Shown: positions 35,902-48,235 of the stretch, piece after piece
Layout: each line of letters begins with the position of its first letter
How positions within the stretch are numbered: the stretch's first letter is position 1
Assembly (NCBI GenBank): GCA_947462335.1
Contig: OX381718.1
Coordinates: 41,694,976-41,758,975, forward strand
Origin: Harmothoe impar
Taxonomy: Eukaryota; Annelida; Polychaeta; Phyllodocida; Polynoidae
Direction of reading: 5' to 3'
Length of the DNA stretch: 64,000 bases
Notes under the pieces: generated by a model
The model's input: only the letters and a program-made list of their open reading frames with translations
The model's database searches: none
Told to the model about the DNA's origin: nothing
Made by a program: the position numbers and the translations under genes

Positions 35902-37284
35902 AGGGAACAGCATAAGAACTGCTGACAAAAGCTGACAACGCCTCCCTCGCCGACTGCTTACCATGTATGCTGAATAAAGCTATATATAGTCTGCACAGAA
36001 AAGAAGGAGAGGGCCAGTATGACTCTCTTTTTAGGGTCAGATTTGCCAAAATGTCACCAAAGTAACTCTATTCGCAGAGTCCTATACTGCCTGAATGTTA
36101 GACAAAGAGGGCCAGACAAGCATGATCCCAGTAGTGCTCACTGGTAACAGCATTTGCACATTGTAATGCATATAAAAAGATCGAGGGGCCAGGCACAGAT
36201 GTAAAGAGCAACATCACAATGGCGGACGGGGATAACCAAATTTATCAATAATAAATAGAATAATTAACTAAAATAATTGGAGGCGGATGAAGGTAAGGTC
36301 TGAAACTGGGTATCCTTCATCCTTATCGGATTGTTGCCCAACACCCCTCATTTAAATAAGTAACACAATACTCAACACCGGTACAACATTGTTTCTGTGT
36401 CACTCTGTTTTTAGAGGTGATATTCTCTAGAGAAATCAGCTAGCCCATTAACAGTGCACAGTTTTAACACTGAACCCTCCTACAGGAATACTGCTTTCTG
36501 CCGATCAGCACATTTTAACACTAATCCCACTAAATGGAAAGCCATTTACATTATTTGTCACTTGTTAAAACTTAATGATGTGTCTCTGATTGATACCTTT
36601 TTATCGTGCCTCTGTCGGGGGCGGTTATCCTAATGGGCCAGATGAAATTGTATCTTGAATAATTACAGACCTAAACATGGGCGATCATTATCATTCAAAT
36701 CTGCCAGAGATTCCGTCATATCATGCTCAAATTAATTATCAGAATAATTTGTATAATTATCTTACCTACTTTTTGTTAAATCACCAAGGAAATATTATCT
36801 AGAATTTATTCACAGTCAATAATATAGGATTTCATTATTCTGCTTTATAATTTCCATTTTTATACTCTACCTAATGCCTTCCCATCTTTTTCCTCAAATT
36901 TTCCAATTTGATATTTATGTACACATAGCTGCATATCATTTTTCTCATTATTGTTAAAACTACTCAGATATGTTCATATTGTAACTCGAGGTTCGGATGA
37001 TAATCAGCTATGCACAGTGTACCAATGTTATTCCCCAATTTATGGAAATGCTCAGCGACATCGGATTTTATGTCCCGTGAAATAACATGAGCCTCGAGAT
37101 TCACCGAGAAGTCCCAAGCGATAAATCTGAGTCTGAGCTATGAAAAAATACAAGAAACACACCTCCAGGTACGCCATGAATAACGTTGTCTTATCAAATA
37201 TCCCATCTCATGCTTCCCTGCATTCCTTCCCCTCCCCTACCACCTAGTACCTATCATGTATCATACAGCTCTCTATGCCTTCAG
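35902..37284. other. Unassigned AT-rich DNA
   Basis: No feature recognised. Confidence 0.4.
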
Positions 37285-37375
37285 CTAGATTAGCATTTCC
37301 AGTACTATAACGCACTGTGGCACTTTGTCCTCGTGGTGCATAAGTGCAGCCCTGGTCCATAGTAACTGTACAGGG
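37285..37375. mobile_element. Family A element, left-end fragment
   Basis: CACTGTGGCACTTTGTCCTC, GTGGTGCATAAGTGCAGCCC and TGGTCCATAGTAACTG match the left arm and first hairpin. It then stops abruptly about 130 bp before the second copy of the 125-bp repeat. Confidence 0.55.
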
Positions 37376-37507
37376 TAACTTATTCATAGGTCTTTTACCG
37401 TATTGGCTTGTATAAACAACTGGGCCATTATTGATTTCAGCAAAGTTCAATCCAAAGTTCTTACACCCAAGACTCAGTGTTTGTTCACCGCTTAGTTCAT
37501 AGCGCTT

Positions 37508-37629
37508 AGGCCCATTTTCCATCAGCAGATTTGGAGGTGCTACAGATTGGTAGAGTGTCCTATCGGCGGGTATAGTGCCACAACAAATCACTGGTAGTAC
37601 ACTCTGTGTAGTGTGGTTGTTATGGCTCT
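37508..37629. repeat. Dispersed 125-bp repeat, copy 2
   Basis: Direct-orientation partner of 34459-34582: AGGCCCATTTTCCATC, GATTTGGAGGTGCTACAG, CTATCGGCGGGTATAGTGCC, ACAACAAATCACTGG. The two copies are about 3 kb apart. Confidence 0.8.
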
Positions 37630-40366
37630 ATACCTGCCTGGCTCCTGCTGATTCCACATCCAAATCAGCTGATAGAAAATGCACGTAATTTGGTGTATTT
37701 ACGGGACAATGCGGTAATACCAGTGTGTACAAACTACACTGGTTCCCTGCAAGCACTGATCCATCACTCAATGTACAGCGCGGCACGCACCGGGGACCAG
37801 TATACCACACCAGCACCACGGGTGGCTCCCCCTACAGCAATGAAGACTAATCGGCGGCCATGATGGATGACGAAAGCAACCCGGCGGCCATCTTGTGCAG
37901 ATCAGTTCCGGTATGCTGACAATCTCCTTACATATGTCCTCACTTTGGTGTATTACTTCATCTCTGCACCAGAGTCCTAGCCCCATTTACACACAATGTA
38001 TTCAAACACAGAGAATAGCGCCAGTGACTGTATTCAATAGTCATGCATTCTGGCACAGATGGACCTATATTATGGCACATTACTGAAAGATATGCATTAT
38101 GATATAGGGAGTGGTCATTTCATAGCATTTTCTACTGATGTTTTCGCCAAGATATTTTGGGCGAAAATATGTCTCTCTCCACCAGCTGGATTCAAATTTA
38201 TTGTGGCCAACTACTCTTTTTCACACAATAGGTGTACCTAAGTTTATATTCGATTACTTCATTGATTTGTACACAAGAACGCACAAATATTATAGCAAAT
38301 ATAGGCACAGTATTTGAATATAAGACATCAACTTGAAGCAAAGATTAAAGTCTATTAATGGCCTTCTTAAAACATCTTGAAGCAACCTTAGGCAGCCTCA
38401 ACCCGAAAAAGAATATTGCTTAAAGGTGCTAGATACTGCTTATAAAAATTAATCAGCTTTAAGTTTTGCATAAAATGGCTGAAATCTGAAGGTTCATGCA
38501 GTGCAAATTCTCAGGTTGGAGCAGAGCAACTGACATGAATAAGGAGTACGGTGATTGCAGTAGATTGCAGGTGTAGGCAGAAATTGGCTAAATCTGTTAT
38601 GAAGGGTGGTTGTTGTGGGGGAATGTGCTTGTCCCAAGGCATGGAGCATATATGATGGAATTTACAGCAGCTCTAGGTATCATCCATTATGTGACCCTAC
38701 AGGGGAAAATCAGCCATATGTCAATTTGTGACACAAGATGGATGATTTATAGATATGCAAGATACAGCATGTTGCCCATTTGCACCGAGTCTGAGGATTA
38801 TTGTTGCTCAAATTATGCAAATAATCTTGTATGGCTCAGTGCAATGCTGTCTAAAAGCTTGAGTAAATCTATTTGTTGACTGCTGCCGTCTGCATAGATA
38901 CATTAAAGTGATGACATACAGCTGGAGACTATGTATCGTATAATATGATACTGTTATGTCCTGTGTACGTGTAGTATTTGAATACATGTCAGTCTTGAAT
39001 TAAAACCTGGGGGTAGAATAATATTTAAAATATAGAGATACACTATATAATCTGCCCTGAATAAGCCAGTCTCACGAAAAAGTTACAGCCTAGCTATATG
39101 CGTAGTTTAGTTGGTCAGCGGGTTAAACCCTCACTTATGACCACAAAACTTTAGTTTTTAGGACCAAAGCATCTGGCTTTAGTAGCACACACCACCTGAC
39201 TCTGCCTCCGACCGTGGCCTCTACAGTTGCCTGCAGTGTGGTTTGACGGCCACTGGAGTGGTCGGCCGGGCCCGAGGGGTGTCACCAACTGCCAGAAGAG
39301 CCGCTAACCGCTGCCTTAATCTGCCCACCTCCCCCTGGAGACCCGCATTAAGAATTAAGTATTAATCCTGCACTGACAGAGAGGGATAAGGCCTGCCTGA
39401 GGAGCAGGGCTCCTGTCTGCCCTGCTGCCACAACATGATAAGGGTCCTGGAAGCTCATTCAGACCAAGGTCACAAGTTATCATGTGACGAGACCTGTTTG
39501 ACTATGATGAGTACTTTAGGAGGAATCTATCACAAGAAATCCTGTTGAAATCTATTCAAGAATATTATGTAAATGACATCATTGACATTCACGAGTACCC
39601 TTATCAGTTTTGAATATTACACTATTGCCAGAGATTCAATTCCCATGAGTCATGAATCTGCTTCGAAAGATCTCCCTGAAGATGTGGCCATTTTGTCTCA
39701 TATGACAATCCCATGGATATGATTGGGATAATGGAATTACCAATGCCTGCAGCGAAGAACATGCCCAGAAAATGTGTTAAAGTAGGGAGAGGATTCTGAT
39801 GGCATTGATTAAAAGTAGCATTAATATGTATTCAAGTTCATAACAGTAGGAAAAGTGATAAAACTGAAAGAGAGTAGTTTCTTTGATGCCCCACAATACC
39901 GCTGTCTGCAAATCAGTGCCATAGATTTTCTGGATACTTTCTTGGCCTAAGTATTTTTTAAAAAGCCCTGGATCTTTAGACTATGTAACCTGAAAGACAC
40001 TCACAATATTAACATTAATTTATTTTAACAAATATCCACAATGGCCACACTACCCACCAGTCCTTTCCTGCACCCAGCAGCAGCCCAGGCAGCTGGAGGT
40101 ACCAGGCCCTAGTCTACTAAAGCAGGGAGTCTCAGAGGGACAGGAGGAGGCAGACTTAGTTTGGTCAGCAACGTTTCTCAATATTTAAGTTGATGTTACT
40201 AGGACGACTCAAGGTGACAGCTCAGACTGGGGGTGTACAGCAACAGAATACTAACTTGCTGAGCTATAGAGTTAATGGATGTTAATATTGGATTATTTCA
40301 AAGCATTACTCTCCCTTATAGAGACTAAATAATCAGTTACATTGATCATAATTCAAATAATGCATA
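37630..40366. other. Unassigned DNA
   Basis: Short frames only (up to 89 codons, 38610-38879) with no recognisable domain. No repeat boundary defined. Confidence 0.4.
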
Positions 40367-40477
40367 CATAGACACTGCATGATTAATAAAAAAAATAGAC
40401 ACTGCATGATCAATCAAAAAAATAGACACTGCATGATTAATAAAAAGAAATAGACACTGCATGATTAATAAAAAAAC
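40367..40477. repeat. 27-bp tandem repeat, four units
   Basis: The unit ATAGACACTGCATGATTAAT plus an A run is repeated four times with one TCAATC variant and small changes in the A-run length. Confidence 0.97.
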
Positions 40478-40981
40478 AATGTAACGTTATGGAAATGAAG
40501 ATGTCCATACACTAATGCTGGACTGAAAAGGTCCCCCTCCCCTATACGACCTCAAGTTTCCTTATTAAAAATTCTTGGGTAAATGGATATGAATGAAAAA
40601 ATGAACAGAGCCGGTATCCAAAATTGTTCAGCACTGCCAATTTACAGCCCAAGATTTAAAGGATATGGTTTAAAAAGAAGAAAAACAATTAATATATATG
40701 TCTATGATGGAGCAAAACTGACTAATTAAATTAAAACTAGAATATGTTGAGTTTACCCTGTTGATGCTTAGATGAAATAGGAATCATGATTCAGTCCTGC
40801 TTCTGGCATGCATGTTTGGCCATATTGACTGATGCATGCAGGGAAATGAGAAGAAAACAGACACCGGCAAGCTGGCAGTGATGGGTAATAAGAGGGGCCG
40901 TATGATATGGAGTATGTGACAACACAGGATTGATTATCTGTGATATATGTTGGCTAGACATGCTAGTGTCTGTAACCCGAG
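40478..40981. other. Unassigned DNA
   Basis: No feature recognised. Confidence 0.4.
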
Positions 40982-41246
40982 GGATTATAATATATTTGTC
41001 ATCATGATGCACAAGTGCAGCACCGCCGATACTGTATGAGTGCATCATGCCGACCTCAAACCATTATGATGCGTGACAAGTAAATTGCTGATATTGCATC
41101 GGTATCATAAGGATTATGGGCACACAATTCAGTTCGATATTGAATCAACATTGAAATGAACATTGAATCAATAAATTATAGACAAGCAATTATCAATGTT
41201 GATTCAATGTTCTGTGCCCAATGGGATGCCCCCCTTAAAGGGTTAA
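40982..41246. mobile_element. Family A element split by a family C insertion
   Basis: The left part shows TTTGTCATCATGATGCACAA, GTGCAGCACCGCCG and GCATCATGCCGACC. The right part is only GGGATGCCCCCCTTAAAGGG then TTAA (41243-41246). The family C element at 41113-41225 lies between them and replaces most of the right arm. Confidence 0.8.
41113..41225. mobile_element. Family C MITE nested in family A
   Basis: The ATTATGGGCACA left end pairs with the TGTGCCCAATGGG right end. Inside, ATTGAATCAACATTGAA and TCAATGTTGATTCAATGTTC form long inverted arms. It is the same family as 5630-5737, with worn terminal bases. Confidence 0.8.
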
Positions 41247-42248
41247 TGAAGAAGACGTTAACGATTTATCAGAAGTAGAGTCAGCTCTCAGCTGTCAGAT
41301 ACCCATCAGTTAATTACATCCAATCCCGTTACACTAATTACTCTGCTCAGCCATTTTTGTGTGTGATATATAGAACCAACCATAAGTATAAAATCCGCTT
41401 TGAGCGATATAAGGGGAAACTGATGATTCAGCACTTTCTATGAGAGCATAGGGTAGCGAAAGTAAGTGAGTTTTAAGTTGACAGATGTTCCCTCACAAAA
41501 GGTACCAGACTACTGGCCCTCTGACAGCTGGTATATGGACTGAACAGGCAGACTGAGGGACCATGCTGGTAGTAGCAGTGGCAGGGAATGGAACTGATGG
41601 TACAAGATCCCCAACCTTCTTAGTATAGAATTGGCGCATCCTGCTCGGAGAACCATGGTGGCAGTAGCAGCTGCATAGAAGGGAACCAACATGTATACTA
41701 AGGATAATCCCTCATTCTAATGTATACTATAGGCCTATGATATAGTTCTGTGAATGTAAGTGAGAGTTATGTGTGGAGATCAGGAATATTAAACTGTGGC
41801 CTATACCAAAAAGAATGTATAGAATAATGCAATAACCTTCACTGCAACGCTATTGCTGCAGCGAAAGAGTCTATATTGAAATTAGGATTAGGATGCTCAT
41901 AATTATAGAGGTAAACTAGTAAATGCCCCCTTATGGTCTTAATCTTAGCACTACCATCGTAGAAACACACGATCTATAAGATAAACAAAATTGCTGCCAA
42001 CACATGGTAACTACCTATATCAGCATGGTAACCATATCCGGTTCACAGAGCTACATCAAGAATTGGGCTGATATCAGGAGAGGCTGGGGTTTGGATTGGG
42101 GGCGGACTCAAATCGATATATCCCATCTTGGAGCTGTCATGAACATAGAGACCCCTCAGATAACGTAGGTTTCTGAGCAGGTGCTGAGGTCCTATACTGA
42201 GCAGGTAATGGGACTAACAAATTGACCCTTTAAAAATCCACCAACATC
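41247..42248. other. Unassigned DNA
   Basis: No feature recognised. Confidence 0.4.
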
Positions 42249-42438
42249 ATCATAGGGCCATCATAGGACCATCAAAGCACCATTATAGCACCATCACGGG
42301 ACCATCATTGAACCATCATGGGACCATCATTGAACCATCATGGAACCATCGTTGAACCATCATGGGACCATCATGGGACCATCATGGGACCATCATTGGG
42401 CCATCATGGGACCACCATTAGGCCATCATAGCACCATT
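42249..42438. repeat. 11-bp minisatellite (ACCATCATGGG)n
   Basis: About 17 units of ACCATCATGGG and variants (ACCATCATTGA, GCCATCATAGG, ACCATTATAGC). GTCACCGTCATC-type words continue loosely at 42565-42650. Confidence 0.95.
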
Positions 42439-43799
42439 TCTGAAGAGAATTTACAGCTCAGACATTTATTGTCTAAAGTCACCCTCTGATTTCAGAGCTC
42501 AGAGATCTGTGTCAGTCTCCCCAACAGCTCCGAGACGTACTATAGAGTAAAGTAGTTCGGTCGCCGTCACGTCTAACATTTCTCACGTCACCGTCATCAT
42601 ATTGGACGTCGCCATCATCATTCCCATGCTGCATCGCGTGACGCCATATTGGATTCTATAGGACCAATCAAAACTCCCGTAACAGATCAATCTTGGTAAG
42701 GTGGTTTGGTATGAGAGCGTGTTGGAGTCTAGTGGATAGATTGAACAGCCATAAAAAATCTCGCCTATCGTGGTATATAGGGATTATTTTTTCTCGTGAG
42801 GTGCATGTTGCTACTTTTAAAGTTTAAGGCTTGTACTCTGTTCGCTGGGCATGAGCAATGAGACGCTTAATGTGTACTGATAGTTCAGGTTTTATGTATG
42901 AAGAAGGCTGTGAAGTTTCAAGATTTTATACATTGGGCCACTAATGTATCTGAATCATATAACCGATGTGAATAAGTGTGCAAATCCCAATGAAATTCAA
43001 ATAAAAATCATGAAACTATCAACACTTTGTCAAATAAGTCAATCTTTAAAGTATGTATTCTTTTATTCACAAGCATAAATAAGCTTCCCTTCATCTTGAC
43101 ACTTTACACATGGTCAGGTGATTTATTGGTCATGTGACCTGAGCTGTACGTTGAGGTATGGTTATCTAGGTCAGCGTATGACCTAGTTTCGTATCAGGTA
43201 TCACATAGGGTGTGCTTTTGATTATCCACGACAGGTTTTGATTCAAACTGGCTGCAATACATCAGATAACGAGGAACATTTAGCCTAAGGGAGGGCGGGA
43301 TGGGAGTTAGTATTTCCTCCCAGGGTATTTCCTCTATAGGCAACATTAACATCCTAAACTATGTGTTCTATATCGGTGGTATATAATGGCATGACATGAC
43401 AAATATGAATTCAAAAGGAGATGTAATCATAACATTTCCTTCTCCAATTGGTAATACATTAATAGTAATGTGGAATTATGTTCAGTCACACAGTAGGGCC
43501 AACTCTAGAGTACAGTTAAGGCAACGTTTCAACAACGCGTTAATGAAATTGAACTTTGATGAAGGCACATGTGCCGATACTTGTAGGTTCACTATAATAA
43601 ATATATCTTCGTCAAAACCCTGGTTGTGTTGTTTATTAATTTAAGTGCAGAACTTTATGAATACACTGTACTCTATATCCAAGAATCTATAGAGCAATGC
43701 AGGAAGAAAGGTTGATTTTTCAGAGAGGTTAAAAAGCAGGTAACCCTTTTAAAGATGATAATAATGAGTCTTTGACAGCCGTTTTGAAGGTTGTGTATT
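42439..43799. other. Unassigned DNA
   Basis: A frame of 82 codons at 43396-43644 has no recognised motif. CTAGGTCAGCGTATGACCTAG-like palindrome at about 43169-43189 holds two inverted AGGTCA half-sites with a 5-bp spacer (written here as AGGTCA, GCGTA, TGACCT). Confidence 0.4.
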
Positions 43800-43848
43800 T
43801 GACCTTCAGCTTACAAGGTCAAAGGGCTCTCCTGAAGGTCAAAGGTCA
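43800..43848. promoter_or_regulatory. AGGTCA half-site cluster with a perfect DR1
   Basis: TGACCT (43800-43805), AGGTCAAAGGGCT (43816-43828) and a perfect AGGTCAAAGGTCA (43836-43848) lie within 49 bp. The last is the consensus direct repeat with 1-bp spacing bound by HNF4 and PPAR/RXR-type nuclear receptors in animals. No target gene is visible in the window, so function is inference. Confidence 0.35.
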
Positions 43849-45533
43849 GAGTCTGCGTCAACATCTTTAAGTGTAAACACGAAGGGGTCCAAATCGATCG
43901 GAGAGCGAGACTGACAGGTTTTTAGTTTTATTATTTATTTGTGTCTTTCCTTTTTGACAAAATGTCACTAATGATCTGATGATGCCCAAATGGAACAGAG
44001 ACGGGAACGCTTATTGCCTCGTTCTATAACAACCTATTTTTGGTGAGAAATCAACAGCAGCCGTTTGTTGCTGTTAAAGTTGCCTTGTAGAAAATATTTT
44101 CTTTATGCTACATGCAGGGTTGCCTCGGCAGGCAGTAGGAGTTAAACACTGCATGAACCACTGCCTTTGAGCAACTTTAAAACAAATAATGAATGTTATT
44201 GATGGCCTTCCATTATGCAATTTGAATAAACTTAAAGGTTAAAGTTCTTCTAAAGTGTTTTTTTTTTCTGAAAGTTGCTTAAATCAAATGATTTATGCAG
44301 TGCAACGTCAGTAACACTGCATACACACTAGGAGGTTCATTTATTAAAAGCAGTTTCTCTCTTTCTCTCCAGGCTGTGATGCAGTCATTTCCTAATAGTC
44401 TTCTAAATCCTGGCTATATTACAATCCTTCCTTTTTACCACCCTCCCCATCATGCCCACCCACCTCTATACTGTCTCCCGTTTGATATCTACCCCTCTAG
44501 TAGGGCCATACCCTGGAATGTACATTCCATGCTGACCCCAGGGCCATGTCCATTTTATGGTTGGTTTACAGTTGGTCGTCATGGTTACGGCAGCCTAGTA
44601 ACACAACTGACCACCAGATGGCCTTCTGTATACTGCAGCTGGTTGCTGGCTGGTTGCTGCAGTGTTAGTTGTAGACCAATATACAGCAGACCAAGGCAGG
44701 TGGGGCACCAGCGTAGATAGCACACTCTCCAAGCAGAGTCTGTCTTCACTAAAATCTGCCATAGTTTCCAGGGTTTTCTGGGTAATAGTACTGTACTGTG
44801 ACGCAGACTGAGAAAAATGCAAATAACACTCTCCAAGGATTGTTATCTTTTTACTTGAAAAAGTTTCCTCTGCATTAGTCAATGGGACGTTAAACTACAC
44901 AAACACACACGCACACCTGGCGTATTTGTACAGTCCACTAAAAAACGGTGCAGACATTTGTTTCTCAGCAAAAACGTCCTTTTATGTGAGACGAAATATT
45001 CCGATCTATGAAGGCGAGATGTTCTCTCGTGAAAGCTGAACTTCGTCTCCTTTTGGGCCTTGTGCAGAGATTAACCATGCATTACTAGGAAAGTGGGGTA
45101 GTCCAGGGTTTGTGGACGAGGTATATGCATTGGTTGGGTGAGGGGGTGGGTAGGACTTTGGCAGAGCTATTCCCGAGCCGCCCACCGGCTCAGTAATGTA
45201 TTTCTCTCGCCTTGCCAAACCCAGGGGGGTCTGGTCATTTCGCTGGTCACCGTCAATCAGCAGAAAGCAAATGCTTGACCCACCGGAAACCAGCTTGGCA
45301 CTGACCACGCTGAGGCTTATGGGTATTGGTGAGCCCCCCTGTAACCTTTATGTGTGGCCGTATGTGGCCAGTGCTCCACCAATACTTGAATCCCCCACTC
45401 AATACAGTGCCTCATACAACCCTGCACTCCCCCTCCCCTATCCCTAACCAGAGAGATAGAGAGAAGTTGTTGTTACAGAAGTCTATCCCTCTGCCCTAAT
45501 CAACTCAGTTTGCCTCGATGGGGGGTATAGATG
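43849..45533. other. Unassigned DNA
   Basis: A 141-codon frame at 44295-44720 and minus-strand frames at 44585-44882 and 45006-45308 overlap one another and show no recognised domain. GCTGGTTGCTGGCTGGTTGC at about 44639 is a short tandem. Confidence 0.4.
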
Positions 45534-45735
45534 GGGGGTCCCCATGTCGCATGTCGATTTTAAGAAATGGCCATGTCGCATGTCAATGTCGCTTAATAAT
45601 CCCAATGTCCCATGTCGATTTTAAGAATTGCTCATGTCCCCTGTCACTATCTTTTCAAACCTCATGTCGCATGTCACTAAGCTCCATGTCGCATGTCGAT
45701 TTTAAGAAATGGCCATGTCGCCATGTCGAATTTAG
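45534..45735. repeat. Family D repeat, second copy
   Basis: GGGGTCCCCATGTCGCATGT followed by repeated CATGTCGATTTTAAGAAATG units, ATCTTTTCAAACCTC and a final CATGTCGAATTTAG, in the same order as 9852-10055. It lacks the flanking GCCATGGG direct repeats seen at the first copy. Confidence 0.9.
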
Positions 45736-46369
45736 CCATCCACCCCCATTCTATGAACGCCCTTCTGGATCCACCATATACTAAAGTAGGTGCATTTGTC
45801 TTGCCATTCACCTTTCTACCCAATCCTGAGGCCAATCCTTCCACCCCCTTCGTTTCTTCTCCCTCCCGTCAACTATCTTCCTTAAGCAAATTTACCTTCC
45901 CCTGCACTTCCTTTCCTTGCATATATTGCTTCTAGCCAGTCCCCTCAGCGTTCCGTCTGCTTTTCCCAATTGCTTCCCCTTTCTGTGATGGAATCTGCAT
46001 CCCTTCCTCAATTCCCCTCATTTAAACCACTTCCTTTCCCTCGATATCTCGTCGGTCCACCCCCCTCCCCCGTCTACATATTCCTCCCTCAGCCTCTAAC
46101 CTCCTCCCACCTGTCGTAGACACTCTCAATATGCCAGCACACGATCACAGCATCACCCCCCCCCCCCCTGCATGAATGTATACACGCCCCCCCCCCCCCA
46201 CCCACTTTCCTCCCACCTCGGCCCCTCCCTTCAGACCACCCCTCAATATTCCCATCTGAGTGCCGTGCCTGGACCGGTGACGTATAATCTATACTTATAT
46301 TCACGCCCCCTGCACGCCCTTTTCTGTGGCCTCTAAGGGCCCTGTGGAATTGGCCGGCAGCCCTAAGGA
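45736..46369. other. Pyrimidine-rich DNA with poly-C tracts
   Basis: The stretch from 45830 to 46320 is strongly C/T-rich, with C runs at about 46147-46158 and 46187-46199. Frames here are compositional artefacts. Confidence 0.6.
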
Positions 46370-46600
46370 CCTGCGGCTTTAGGTCATTGCCCTGGTCTTA
46401 ACCTTATTGCCTTGTACCTTTCTGGGGGTTGGGGCTAGTCTAATGCCCTTTACATTAAAGCGTTTCCCTACAGGCATTAAGGCTTTAGGTGTTTAGGCTA
46501 TTGCCATCACTCTGCCTCCACACGTTTAAACTTTAGGCTTTAGCTGTTGCTTTAGGGGTTTAGGTCTTTGCCATAACTGAGATATTTTAAACTACTACGT
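46370..46600. repeat. Degenerate GGCTTTAGG-type repeats
   Basis: GGCTTTAGGTCATTGCC, AGGCTTTAGGTGTTTAGGC, AGGCTTTAGCTGTTGC and GGGGTTTAGGTCTTTGCC recur at irregular spacing. This is a decayed minisatellite or a subrepeat-rich element without visible ends. Confidence 0.5.
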
Positions 46601-46809
46601 GATTCGGGCGTTGGGGTTTGCGCCATTGTCATTGCCATCGGAACCCTCACCTGGTTTGCAGTCCTTCTATTCAATGCTTAATCGAGCCAGGATTTTGAGA
46701 ACGAGGGTGCGGAGGTAGAGTAACCTTAGCAACTTCTAGACAATAATTGTTTACCTTCAAAAATTGCTTTTATGCTCGAATCTACTAAATTCAAACATGC
46801 AAACCGATG

Positions 46810-46901
46810 AGCATCCCTATAGGGTTGGCATGATTCTTGAATGCAGCGCTGGCCAGTTGTTCGAAGGGATTGATGCATTATGCCATCCTTAAAGAGCTAA
46901 C
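46810..46901. mobile_element. Family A element, right-half fragment
   Basis: It begins at the centre (GCATCCCTATAGGGTTGGCA), then shows TGATTCTTGAATGCAGCGCT and GATGCATTATGCCATCCTTA followed by AAGAGCTAA. The same GCCATCC-type end occurs at 24560-24751. Confidence 0.65.
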
Positions 46902-47124
46902 CTATATACTTGAGTTATGGCAGGGGGCCAATACATCGCAAAAACACCCTTTATACATATTGCCAGCCACTTCCCCCGGTCCATCTCCCCGACATACCTG
47001 TATAATAAAGAGCCATGTGCTAGCACTTATATCATTAGTAGCTCCTCATAGTAGACGTCAGTGACCTCTTACCGTACCCACCACTTCCATACCCATCACC
47101 TCTACCGGGCACACCTATAGAACC

Positions 47125-47496
47125 TAACCCTTTAAGGACGGCATGTCGCTAAGGCCGAAAAACAGAAGTTTGTTTCAGGTCACCCAACCGGCTCTATCAA
47201 AACAGGGCCGACCCTACGTTTTTAATGCAATTTTGAAGAAATTTTTATATTTATACACTTTTTGGGGGTCAATTTTAGGCTTACAAAAATTTTGAAAAAA
47301 TGTTCGCATATTTATACTTTTTTGTCCAATTTTAGGGTATCGTAGAGGGGCTAAGAAAAAAAATAAAAGTACGGTAAAAAATAAAAACCGAACTACCAAC
47401 CCCAGACTTTATTCTCATGTTACCTGAAACTAACTTTTTTTGGGCCTAATTCAGCCGAGTAACTTGCCGCTGCTATACTAGTGCATCATGCCGACA
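47125..47496. mobile_element. Family A fragment split by another TIR element
   Basis: The left piece CTAACCCTTTAAGGACGGCA (47125-47149) and the right piece GCCGAGTAACTTGCCGCTGC ... AGTGCATCATGCCGACAC (47453-47496) are family A. The element at 47150-47448 separates them. The remaining right half is missing. Confidence 0.7.
47150..47448. mobile_element. TIR element with TAAGGCC ends, nested in family A
   Basis: The left end TAAGGCCGAAAAACAGAAGT...TTTCAGGT (47150-47180) is matched by the reverse complement at 47422-47448 (ACCTGAAAC...TTGGGCCTA), with several mismatches. Inside, AATTTTGAAGAAATTTTTAT...TATACACTTTTT and AATTTTGAAAAAATGTTCGC...TATACTTTTTTG form a direct repeat. TA at both edges is the likely target. 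A lone TAAGGCCGAAAAA end occurs near 58478. Confidence 0.7.
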
Positions 47497-48141
47497 CTTC
47501 TCTCCTAGTGTCCAGTGCTAATGACATGCACACACATCCGCTGTTTCCTCTGGATTCTCAACTCTGTATAAAGATTTTCAAAACAGCTGTCACAATGTTT
47601 CCATGAACCTTTTCACAGTGCTGTTAATGATAAACCACAGATGTAGCCACTCTTTGTGCCGCTCTTTATCTTAGTACAATGGGTTCTCCTGGTCCCACGA
47701 CAGGAATCGTTGTCTAAGCCCCTGACCCTTGAACAGCTGTGTGGTCATTCTGCAACAGGGGGAGTGAACAGAAGGCCTCTCTGTGGGGTTCAACTCTTTA
47801 GCAGAGACATCGCACGCTCTGAGAATTTTGTTGGTCAATAATCAAACTCAATTGCATAAATTAACATACATCAGTGGGTAAATATGGCTGTATCCATACA
47901 GAGAGGGAATTGAGCTCAAAGAGTGGCGTTTGTTTTGGCTACACCATGCTGAGGTGCCTGTCATAGATTTGAGAATTACCAGATCACTGGCAGCTTCTGT
48001 CGGGGTACTACTGTCTCTATATATAAGAACATCGTATCTAATCGTGTTTCCACCCTGCAGCATGAGATATGGATCCTTGTAATGTCTTATTCATTTAAAT
48101 GACTAGCTAATATTGCACTTAAATGGCTGTGGAAATACTCG
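47497..48141. other. Unassigned DNA
   Basis: No feature recognised. Confidence 0.4.
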
Positions 48142-48235
48142 TACACCCTCAGAAAAGTGAGAGTCATTGTTGCTAAAACTACCCTCAGGTGAGGGTAGTT
48201 TTAGCGACAATGACTCTCACTTTTCTGTGTGTGTA
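48142..48235. mobile_element. 94-bp near-perfect hairpin element
   Basis: The 38-bp left arm (48150-48187, starting CAGAAAAGTGAGAGTCATTG) and right arm (48190-48227) are complementary except at one position, with only GG as loop. Outer sequences TACACCCT and TGTGTGTA extend the symmetry to TA dinucleotides at both ends. The 2-base loop argues against a typical microRNA precursor and for a palindromic TA-target MITE. Confidence 0.85.

Noticed and set aside
44295..44720. 141-codon plus-strand frame with overlapping minus-strand frames
   Set aside because: Frames overlap on both strands and contain no conserved motif; could be an exon only with transcript support.
48142..48235. microRNA precursor
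   Set aside because: The loop is two bases and the pairing is essentially perfect, and the unit has TA-flanked ends; a MITE is simpler.
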